A stretch of DNA of 6,305 nucleotides from NCBI GenBank assembly GCA_937889705.1, contig CALBYO010000153.1, positions 1 to 6,305 of the forward strand, in the 5' to 3' direction. Of this stretch, positions 1 through 6,001 are shown one piece after another (position 1 is the stretch's first letter; the number at the start of each line of letters is the position of its first letter). The DNA comes from an uncultured Bacillota bacterium. Lineage in GTDB: Bacteria > Bacillota > Clostridia > Christensenellales > UBA1242. The position numbers and the translations under genes are program-made. The notes below the pieces were generated by a model. The model did no database searches and was not told the DNA's origin. It saw only the letters and a list, made by a program, of their open reading frames with translations.

Positions 1-825
1 AATGCCTTTATCATCTTTAACTTTATACTCTTTTCCAGTTTCATAATAGTAAATATATTTGCCGACCAAATTTTGGTCACGGCTACTCTTTACTTTAATT
101 GCAAATTTGTAATAATCGTCTTGTTGGAAAGGGTCTTTAATTCCTTGAACATAATAAATATATTCATCTTCATACTCCACTTCAAACATTGTTCGGTGGT
201 CGTTGCCATTTTGGCAATATCCTAAAAGTGTTTCAAAAAGTACAATTTGCAATGGTATAGAATAATATTCATATAATTGTGGGTAATCTGATTGATAAAA
301 GTCATTTACAAAATCATTTATAAAATCTGAGTATTTCTTTTGTGATGAGTTATTTTTTTTGGTAAGGTCGCTAACATCGTTTACGCTAACACCTATATCA
401 TTAGGATTTAAAGTCCATAGCCATTTATCATTTTTGATTGTGGAATTATTATCTCCAAGTATTGCATTGCCGGCAGAATCTTGATAAATTGTTTGCCTTA
501 TGCTGTCTGGGAAAAATGTTGAAAGATTTTTATCTTCTGGGCCAGAGCCATAATAACTATTTAATCCTGCCAAAATACCATTTCTATAAAACTCATCAGT
601 AATTTCTGTTATGTCTTTTATTTGACCGATTTGGCTATTTGAATACACAACTTTAAATCCGTCCATAAATTCTTTATAAAAAGACGATTGCCCTGGACGA
701 GAATCACCCGAACCACCAGTGCCGCCATCGTCTATATCGTCTATCTCACAACCAGCAAAAAACACTGGCATAAAAGCCATGATAATTGCAAGCAAAAATG
801 AGAAAACTCTTTTCTTCATATTCAT
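1..825 (-). CDS. Probable secreted lipoprotein of unknown function (3' end beyond window)
   Basis: The reading frame is open from ATG at 825 to the left edge (275 codons, no stop), so the C-terminus is missing. A second in-frame ATG at 819 is the more likely start. Counted from it, the protein begins MKKR, followed by a hydrophobic stretch (residues 5-21) and the lipobox-like FAGC with Cys24. This is a signal peptidase II pattern, predicting a lipid-anchored protein on the outer face of the membrane. The -3 residue is Phe rather than the usual Leu, which is tolerated. After the Cys comes an acidic Asp/Gly/Ser-rich linker, then a soluble domain rich in Tyr, Asp and Asn that I do not recognise. 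Neither ATG has a Shine-Dalgarno sequence; an extended -10 promoter sits directly against the first one. The gene lies 77 bp downstream of another cell-surface gene but is separated from it by a terminator. The lipoprotein call is fairly secure; the function is unknown. Confidence 0.85.
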   Translation of the reverse strand, partial: MNMKKRVFSFLLAIIMAFMPVFFAGCEIDDIDDGGTGGSGDSRPGQSSFYKEFMDGFKVVYSNSQIGQIKDITEITDEFYRNGILAGLNSYYGSGPEDKNLSTFFPDSIRQTIYQDSAGNAILGDNNSTIKNDKWLWTLNPNDIGVSVNDVSDLTKKNNSSQKKYSDFINDFVNDFYQSDYPQLYEYYSIPLQIVLFETLLGYCQNGNDHRTMFEVEYEDEYIYYVQGIKDPFQQDDYYKFAIKVKSSRDQNLVGKYIYYYETGKEYKVKDDKGI

Positions 826-854
826 AGTATACCATATATACAAAAAAATAGCAA
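826..854 (-). promoter_or_regulatory. Extended -10 promoter abutting the lipoprotein start codon
   Basis: On the minus strand there is a -35-like TTGCTA (849-854, 4 of 6 matches to TTGACA), a 17-bp spacer, and TATACT (826-831) preceded by TGG, making an extended -10 (TGnTATACT). The -10 ends one base before the ATG at 825. A usual 6-8 nt distance to the transcription start puts it at about 818-820, on the second in-frame ATG at 819. No AAGGAG-like sequence is present upstream of either ATG. The promoter match is good; the exact start of transcription is inferred. Confidence 0.65.
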
Positions 855-868
855 TTATTTAGTTAATT

Positions 869-898
869 AAAATAAAAAAGAGTTGAAATCAACTCTTT
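869..898 (-). terminator. Intrinsic terminator of the 325-residue surface protein gene
   Basis: Read on the minus strand, this starts a few bases after the TAA of the upstream gene. The stem is AAAGAGTTG pairing with CAACTCTTT (9 bp) around a 4-nt loop, followed by T6-A-T4. It is a textbook U-tract terminator, and it separates the two surface-protein genes into different transcription units. Confidence 0.85.
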
Positions 899-902
899 AA
901 TT

Positions 903-1880
903 TTATACAAATTGTAAATCGCCAGAATTTGTTGTAAAAGTATTACCTTTAAGCAAATCATTATAATCATCTGGCAATGTGCAAACAAAGGTTCTTTGTG
1001 AACTTGCTTCTGCTGAATTTACAACTTCAAGTTCCTTATAATTTTCAATATTAAAGTTTGTTAAAATGCTTAACCTGCCACCTTTTAAAATTTCTAAACA
1101 TTCTTCTTGTGTCGAATAAGCACCTGTTGTTCCACCCATTGTCATAGAGAAAATTTTGTCGCCCATTTTCAAAACAAGATTTGCCAAATCTCCTTTTGTC
1201 GTTAGTTTAAATTCAGATACATTTAAAACTTCACAATTTGAATAACTAATACCATTATTTATCAAATATTCAAGAACTTCGTCTTGTTCAAGAGCATAAC
1301 TAGCAATTTCTTCTGCTAATTCCTTCTCTTGGGTTGATTCTATTGATTTATATTCATATTTTAAGTTGTCACTTTTAATAGCATTGTTATAAGCATTTTC
1401 AAAAGTTGCTACATTTTTTAAATCTTCGTTAGAAGCATTTACAAAAATTGTTTTGTTGTTTCTATTACATTCAAAATAAATATCGCCAGTTGCATAATTT
1501 ATTGCTTTAATAGAAACATTTGAAATTTTTGATTTTTCATTTGTGTAATTTTTATTATATTCTGTTTCTAAAACGCTTGGCAATTCTTCTTCAAACATTG
1601 CTTTATATTCGGCTTCTGTTTTTACAATAGGTCCTGGATCTGGTGTTGGATCTGGTGTTGGGTCTGGATTTGGGTTAGGATTTGGGTTTGGATTAGGGTT
1701 TGGATTAGGATTAGGATTTGGATTTGGCGTTGGGTTATCTGGCTGACTGATTGTTGTTCCAGAACCTTGTTCTTGATTTTTTTCAACATATTTAACAATA
1801 GCAACTGCGCTACCTATTATTGCTGCAAGCCCGAAAACTGCTCCAATGACAATTCCTGCCTTTTTACCTTTACTTGCCAT
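903..1880 (-). CDS. Membrane-anchored extracytoplasmic protein with an Asn-Pro/Asp-Pro repeat linker
   Basis: This is a 325-residue protein of unknown function. A short basic N-terminus (MASKGKK) precedes one Gly/Ala/Ile-rich hydrophobic segment (about residues 8-29) with no obvious cleavage site, so it is probably an N-in/C-out anchor. Residues 47-84 form a proline-rich linker: ten NP dipeptides (53-72), then DPTPDPTPDP (73-82). Such linkers are stiff and extended and often hold a domain away from the membrane or through the cell wall. The rest (86-325) is a mixed alpha/beta domain I cannot assign. It contains all four cysteines (138, 216, 261, 300), which could form disulfides outside the cell. 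The ATG at 1880 is supported by AAGGAG (1888-1893) with a 7-nt gap. The gene has its own promoter and terminator, so it appears monocistronic. Topology is inferred with fair confidence. Confidence 0.88.
   Translation of the reverse strand: MASKGKKAGIVIGAVFGLAAIIGSAVAIVKYVEKNQEQGSGTTISQPDNPTPNPNPNPNPNPNPNPNPNPNPDPTPDPTPDPGPIVKTEAEYKAMFEEELPSVLETEYNKNYTNEKSKISNVSIKAINYATGDIYFECNRNNKTIFVNASNEDLKNVATFENAYNNAIKSDNLKYEYKSIESTQEKELAEEIASYALEQDEVLEYLINNGISYSNCEVLNVSEFKLTTKGDLANLVLKMGDKIFSMTMGGTTGAYSTQEECLEILKGGRLSILTNFNIENYKELEVVNSAEASSQRTFVCTLPDDYNDLLKGNTFTTNSGDLQFV
1635..1724 (-). repeat. Degenerate hexamer/12-mer tandem repeat encoding the NP/DP linker
   Basis: Plus-strand units of the type GGATTT/GGATTA/GGGTTT repeat with a 6-nt period through 1665-1724 and encode ten Asn-Pro pairs on the minus strand. 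The adjoining DPTPDP part contains two perfect tandem copies of GGATCTGGTGTT (1636-1647 and 1648-1659) plus a degenerate third copy. The period is a multiple of three, so unit gain or loss would lengthen or shorten the linker without a frameshift. Confidence 0.9.
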
Positions 1881-1887
1881 AAGATTT

Positions 1888-1893
1888 CTCCTT
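1888..1893 (-). promoter_or_regulatory. Ribosome binding site of the 325-residue surface protein
   Basis: AAGGAG on the minus strand lies 7 nt before the ATG at 1880 and fixes that start. It contrasts with the absence of any such site at the lipoprotein gene downstream. Confidence 0.85.
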
Positions 1894-1911
1894 CAAATTT
1901 ATTTCATGCAT

Positions 1912-1940
1912 AGTGTAACATACTGGCAAATAGATGTCAA
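1912..1940 (-). promoter_or_regulatory. Promoter of the NP-repeat surface protein gene
   Basis: On the minus strand there is a perfect TTGACA (1935-1940), a 17-bp spacer and TACACT (1912-1917) preceded by TGT, an extended -10 motif. The predicted transcription start near 1905 gives a leader of about 25 nt containing the AAGGAG site. The promoter faces away from the thrS promoter; the two -35 boxes are 33 bp apart. Confidence 0.8.
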
Positions 1941-1973
1941 CACCCAATTTTTATTTTTTTTGCCAAAAAAAGA

Positions 1974-2002
1974 TTGACAATAATATACAATAGTTTTAAA
2001 AT
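1974..2002 (+). promoter_or_regulatory. thrS promoter
   Basis: A perfect TTGACA (1974-1979), a 17-bp spacer and TAAAAT (1997-2002, 5 of 6 matches to TATAAT) form a strong housekeeping promoter. Transcription is predicted to start near 2009, leaving a thrS leader of only about 20 nt. AT tracts lie directly upstream and may act as an UP element for this promoter and the divergent one. Confidence 0.82.
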
Positions 2003-2016
2003 ATAAAGGTATTTAC

Positions 2017-2021
2017 AGGAG
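2017..2021 (+). promoter_or_regulatory. thrS ribosome binding site (decides the start)
   Basis: AGGAG lies 6 nt before the ATG at 2028. The earlier in-frame ATG at 2022 directly abuts this site and is too close to be used, so translation should begin at 2028. Confidence 0.85.
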
Positions 2022-2027
2022 ATGCTT

Positions 2028-3944
2028 ATGAAAATCATTTACAATGGAAAAAGCGTTGAAACGGACGCGCAATCAATCAGAGAATACATTAAGGAAAACG
2101 AACCTGCGGACTTTGCAGAATGTTTGGCAGCCAGTGTAAACGGAAAAACCACCGATTTAGGCGCTCCACTTGCTGACGGCATGGAAATTGTTCCACTTAC
2201 ATTTGCAGATGAAGAAGGTAAAAAAGTATTGTGGCACACAACCAGCCATGTACTTGCTTATGCGGTTAAGAATTTATATAAAAATGTTAAACTTGCCATT
2301 GGCCCAGCCACTGACGAAGGTTTTTATTATGATTTTGACATTGATGAAGAATTAGACCCAGAGAAAATTGAAGCCGAGATGAAGAAAATCATCAAAGAGA
2401 ACTACAAAGTATATCGCAAGGAGATTTCTCGTGAAGAAGCGTTGAAACTTTTTGCTAGCGAGCCATACAAGGTTGAACTTATTGAGAATTTAGAAGAAAA
2501 TGCTGTCATTTCAACATATCAAATTGGTGATTTTGTTGATTTATGTGCTGGTCCTCACCTATACGATTTGTCAAAAATCAAAGCATACATGATTAAGCCA
2601 AGCACTGGCGCGTATTGGCATGGTGACAGCAAAAACAAGATGTTGAAGCGTGTATATGGCATATCGTTCAGAACAAAGGAAGCGTTGGAAGAATATAAAA
2701 ATCTTTTGGAACTTAGAAAGCAACGCGACCACAACAAACTTGGCAGAGATTTGGAACTTTTCACAACTGTTGATTATATTGGACAAGGTTTGCCAATTAT
2801 GCTTCCAAAGGGTGCTAAGATTTTGCAAATTCTTCAAAGATTTGTTGAAGACGAAGAATACAAACGCGGTTGGCGTCTAACAATGACACCTGTTATGGCA
2901 AAGAGTGATCTATACAAGATTTCTGGTCACTGGGACCATTATCAAGACGGAATGTTCATTTTGGGCAATCCAGAGAAAGACAAAGAAGTATACGCATTGC
3001 GTCCTATGACCTGCCCATTCCAATATCAAGCATATTTGAACAGACCAAGGAGTTATCGTGACCTACCACTTCGTTACAACGAAACATCAAGGTTGTTCCG
3101 TAACGAAGACAGCGGCGAAATGCACGGACTTATCAGAGTAAGGCAATTCACGCTTTCAGAAGGACACTTGATGTGCACACCAGAGCAACTTGAAGACGAA
3201 TTTAAGAGTTGTTTGGAACTTGCGATATTCATGTTAAAGACATTAGATTTGTATGATGACGCGTCATATCGTTTCTCACAATGGGATCCTAACAACAGAG
3301 AAAAATACATTGGAACAAAAGAACAATGGGACGAAGCGCAAGGCACAATGGAAAAAATTCTTAAACACCTTAACATACCTTATGTTGTTGGTATTGGCGA
3401 AGCCGCATTCTATGGACCAAAACTTGACATTCAAATCAAGAATGTATACGGAAAGGAAGACACGCTTATAACGATACAAATTGACCAAATGCTTGCAGAA
3501 AAGTTTGGCATGGAATATACAGACAAAGACGGCAACAAGAAAACGCCAGTTATCATTCACCGTTCAAGTCTTGGTTGTTATGAAAGAACGCTTGCATATT
3601 TGATTGAAAAAACAGGCGGCAATTTCCCAGTTTGGCTCTCACCTACACAAGTATCAGTTCTTCCAGTTGCAGACAGGCATTTGGAGCGTGCAAAAGAACT
3701 TGAAAACGCATTGAGAGCAGAAAACATCAGGACAGACTTAGACACTCGTAGTGAAAAAGTTGGTTATAAAATTCGTGCAGCGCAACTTGAAAAAGTGCCA
3801 TACATGGTTGTTGTTGGTGACAAAGAACTTGAAAGCGACATGCTTAACATCAGAAACAGAAACGGCGACACATTTGAAATGTCACAAGCGGATTTTATCA
3901 AGTTTGTTAAAGAAAAAGATACAACTCGCGACCTTAAACTATAA
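2028..3944 (+). CDS. thrS: Threonyl-tRNA synthetase
   Basis: This cytoplasmic class II enzyme charges tRNA-Thr with threonine using ATP. Its 638 residues are close to the 642 of the E. coli enzyme. In order there are a TGS domain (about 1-60); a Ser-editing domain (about 65-225) with the metal-site-like pattern HxxxH (His70, His74) and Cys173/His177; a catalytic core (about 240-535); and an anticodon-binding domain (about 540-638). The catalytic zinc ligands are all present: Cys329, His380, His511. Motif 2 (FRNEDSG, GLIRVRQF) and motif 3 (Glu519-Arg520) are intact, as are AFYGPK and TIQ, so the enzyme should be active. Two stretches differ from the usual sequence: CPFQ instead of CPGH after the zinc Cys, and FTLSEGH instead of FTQDDAH before the zinc His. 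Codons such as AAC, GAC and CGT are commoner than in the two surface genes, consistent with high expression. It is monocistronic, with its own promoter and a terminator shared with topA. No T-box leader is present. Confidence 0.97.
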   Translation: MKIIYNGKSVETDAQSIREYIKENEPADFAECLAASVNGKTTDLGAPLADGMEIVPLTFADEEGKKVLWHTTSHVLAYAVKNLYKNVKLAIGPATDEGFYYDFDIDEELDPEKIEAEMKKIIKENYKVYRKEISREEALKLFASEPYKVELIENLEENAVISTYQIGDFVDLCAGPHLYDLSKIKAYMIKPSTGAYWHGDSKNKMLKRVYGISFRTKEALEEYKNLLELRKQRDHNKLGRDLELFTTVDYIGQGLPIMLPKGAKILQILQRFVEDEEYKRGWRLTMTPVMAKSDLYKISGHWDHYQDGMFILGNPEKDKEVYALRPMTCPFQYQAYLNRPRSYRDLPLRYNETSRLFRNEDSGEMHGLIRVRQFTLSEGHLMCTPEQLEDEFKSCLELAIFMLKTLDLYDDASYRFSQWDPNNREKYIGTKEQWDEAQGTMEKILKHLNIPYVVGIGEAAFYGPKLDIQIKNVYGKEDTLITIQIDQMLAEKFGMEYTDKDGNKKTPVIIHRSSLGCYERTLAYLIEKTGGNFPVWLSPTQVSVLPVADRHLERAKELENALRAENIRTDLDTRSEKVGYKIRAAQLEKVPYMVVVGDKELESDMLNIRNRNGDTFEMSQADFIKFVKEKDTTRDLKL

Positions 3945-3954
3945 AAAATCACAT

Positions 3955-3985
3955 AAAAAAACCACTCAAACGAGTGGCTTTTTTT
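3955..3985. terminator. Bidirectional terminator shared by thrS and topA
   Basis: The stem CCACTC/GAGTGG (3962-3967 with 3972-3977) has an AAAC loop, is flanked by A7 on the left (3955-3961) and by C then T7 on the right (3979-3985). It works as a U-tract terminator in either direction. It starts 10 bp after the thrS stop, and its right T-tract overlaps the topA TAA (3984-3986), so the two convergent genes share it with almost no spare sequence. Confidence 0.9.
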
Positions 3986-5990
3986 AATTTTCTTCTGGTT
4001 TTTGGTCTTTTGCTGGGTTTGTCCAAGAATAATATTTGCATTCTGGGAAACCTGTGCAACCATAATAGATTTTGCCGTTTTTAGAGCGTTTTACAACAAC
4101 ATCTTTTCCACATTCTGGGCATTTCCCAACCACTTTTGGCTCATATTTTTTTGCGTTCGGATTTTCCATTTTCATAATATTGTTACAATTTGGGAAATTC
4201 GAGCAACCCAAAAATTTGCCGTATCTGCCTTCACGAATTACCATTTTATGTCCGCATTTGTCGCAAACAATATCTGTTTCTTGTGGCGCAACCTTAACTT
4301 TTTCGTAGTTCGCCCCTGCTTTTGTCAACAAACCTGAGAAACTGTTCCAGAAACTTTCAACAACATCTTCCCACTTTTTGCCATGCTCGGCGATATCGTC
4401 AAGTTTAGACTCCATATCGGCTGTAAATTTGACATTTATAACCTGCTTGAAGAATTTTTCAAGATAATCAGTGACCGCAACGCCAAGTTCAGTTGGAACA
4501 AGATATCTGCCTTCGTGTGCAACATAATTTCTTGCAGCAATTGTTGTGATTGTCGCCGCGTATGTCGCAGGTCTGCCAATACCCTTTTCTTCCATTTCCT
4601 TAACCAAACTCGCTTCGGTAAACCTTGCTGGTGGCTTTGTAAACTTTTGTTCTGTAATCAAGTTTTTGAAATCCACAACTTCACCAACTGTGAGTGGCGG
4701 TATCTTGCTTGTATCTTCTTTTTCTTCGGTATAATTTTTATAAATAACTGTAAAGCCTGGGAATTCAACAGTTTTACCAATGGCTTTAAAGCCGTAGTCA
4801 TTTGCTTTTATGTCCACATTTACATTGTTATAAATTGCGTCTGCCATTTGGCTAGCCAAAAAGCGTTCGTAAATGAGTTTATACAATTTGAAATTATCTT
4901 GTGAAAGTGACGACATAACAGATGCAGGCGTTCTTGCAATTGATATAGGTCTGATCGCTTCGTGGGCATCTTGTGCATTTTCTTTTGACTTATAAATGTT
5001 TGGTTTTTCTGGTGCATATTTGTCACCATATTCTTTTTTGATAAACTCAATCGCGCTTGCTTGTGCATCTGGCGAAACACGAGTACTATCCGATCTGATA
5101 TAAGTGATCAATGCAACCTTGCCTTCGCCTTCAATTTCAACGCCTTCGTAGAGTTGTTGTGCGCAAGCAGATGTCTTTTTAAGGTTCATACCAAGTTTAT
5201 TCAACGCATCTTGTTGCATTGTACTTGTTGTGAATGGCGCTGGTGCGTGTGATTTAGTGGTCGATTTTTTGATGTTAGACACAACATAAGTTGCACCATT
5301 CAAATCTTTTTTGATTTGTTCTGTTTCTTCGGCATTGTTAACTTTGATTTTCTTGCCATCTTTTGTATTTAAAGCGGCTTTAAACTTGAATTTATCTGCA
5401 CTTTTTTCAAGTTCTGCCGCAATGTTCCAATATTCTTCTGGAACAAAGGCTTTTATTTCCCTTTCTCTGTCAACAACAAGTTTTAATGCAACAGATTGAA
5501 CGCGGCCAGCGCTAAGTTTTGGCTTAATTCTCTTGCAAATAAGTGGAGAAATTTTATAACCCACAATTCTGTCAAGCATTCTTCTTGTTTGTTGTGCGTT
5601 AACAAGGTCAAGATTGATAATTCTTGGTTTTGTCAAAGCTTCTGTAACTGCCTTTTTAGAAATTTCGTTAAACTCAATTCTGCACTTAGAATTTGGGTCT
5701 AAACCAAGCAAATATGCAATATGCCAAGAAATTGCTTCCCCTTCTCTATCCGGGTCGGTTGCAAGTAGGACTTCGTCAGCCTTTTTTGCTTTCTTTTTAA
5801 GTTCGTTCACAACTTCGACTTTGTCTGGCATAACTTCATAAGTTGGAGTTATCGTTTTTAAATCTAAACCAAATTCTTTAATAGGTAAATCACGGACATG
5901 ACCTTTTGTTGCAAAGACTTCATATCCTGCCCCAAGATATTTCTTTAATGTTTCTCTTTTACCTGGACCTTCTATGACTACTAATTTCAT
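3984..5990 (-). CDS. topA: DNA topoisomerase I (type IA)
   Basis: This enzyme relaxes negative supercoils by cutting one strand through a 5'-phosphotyrosine. It has 668 residues. The TOPRIM domain (about 1-115) has Glu7 and the metal-binding DPDREGE (79-85). Further type IA landmarks are SAGRVQSVAL (160-169), the active tyrosine Tyr297 in TYIRSDS, DAHEAIRP (341-348) and FTEASLVKEMEEKGIGRP (457-474). Two C-terminal zinc ribbons follow: Cys576/579/596/602 and Cys624/627/645/651. This is the usual bacterial TopA layout with a short tail; E. coli is longer. The first motif reads EGPGKR where most family members have ESPAKA; the lysine is kept. ATG at 5990 is supported by AAGGAG (5996-6001) with a 5-nt gap. 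The gene lies 9 bp after dprA, so it is very likely co-transcribed with it. Its only visible terminator is the hairpin shared with thrS, so no gene follows it in this operon. Confidence 0.97.
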   Translation of the reverse strand: MKLVVIEGPGKRETLKKYLGAGYEVFATKGHVRDLPIKEFGLDLKTITPTYEVMPDKVEVVNELKKKAKKADEVLLATDPDREGEAISWHIAYLLGLDPNSKCRIEFNEISKKAVTEALTKPRIINLDLVNAQQTRRMLDRIVGYKISPLICKRIKPKLSAGRVQSVALKLVVDREREIKAFVPEEYWNIAAELEKSADKFKFKAALNTKDGKKIKVNNAEETEQIKKDLNGATYVVSNIKKSTTKSHAPAPFTTSTMQQDALNKLGMNLKKTSACAQQLYEGVEIEGEGKVALITYIRSDSTRVSPDAQASAIEFIKKEYGDKYAPEKPNIYKSKENAQDAHEAIRPISIARTPASVMSSLSQDNFKLYKLIYERFLASQMADAIYNNVNVDIKANDYGFKAIGKTVEFPGFTVIYKNYTEEKEDTSKIPPLTVGEVVDFKNLITEQKFTKPPARFTEASLVKEMEEKGIGRPATYAATITTIAARNYVAHEGRYLVPTELGVAVTDYLEKFFKQVINVKFTADMESKLDDIAEHGKKWEDVVESFWNSFSGLLTKAGANYEKVKVAPQETDIVCDKCGHKMVIREGRYGKFLGCSNFPNCNNIMKMENPNAKKYEPKVVGKCPECGKDVVVKRSKNGKIYYGCTGFPECKYYSWTNPAKDQKPEEN

Positions 5991-5995
5991 TTTTT

Positions 5996-6001
5996 CTCCT
6001 T
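5996..6001 (-). promoter_or_regulatory. topA ribosome binding site overlapping the dprA stop
   Basis: AAGGAG on the minus strand lies 5 nt before the topA ATG. Its first two bases are also the last two of the dprA TAA (6000-6002). Ribosomes ending dprA therefore finish on the topA initiation site, which suggests translational coupling. Confidence 0.8.

Noticed and set aside
841..843. Upstream in-frame TTG as the lipoprotein start
   Set aside because: No ribosome binding site precedes it. It would lie inside the promoter spacer and would add residues before an already typical lipoprotein signal peptide.
1635..1724. CRISPR-like or telomere-like array
   Set aside because: The units are 6-12 nt with no spacers and lie wholly inside a coding frame, so it is a protein-coding tandem repeat.
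1622..1804. 60-residue minus-strand ORF rich in Gln, Ile, Leu and Thr
   Set aside because: It is a frame-shifted reading of the Asn-Pro repeat and has no ribosome binding site of its own.
2022..2027. thrS start at the ATG at 2022
   Set aside because: It directly abuts the AGGAG ribosome binding site. The ATG at 2028 has correct spacing and gives the normal TGS-domain N-terminus.
4383..4904. 173-residue plus-strand ORF antisense to topA
   Set aside because: It lies entirely within the well-supported topA gene, has a Cys/Phe-rich composition typical of a reverse-frame shadow, and has no ribosome binding site.
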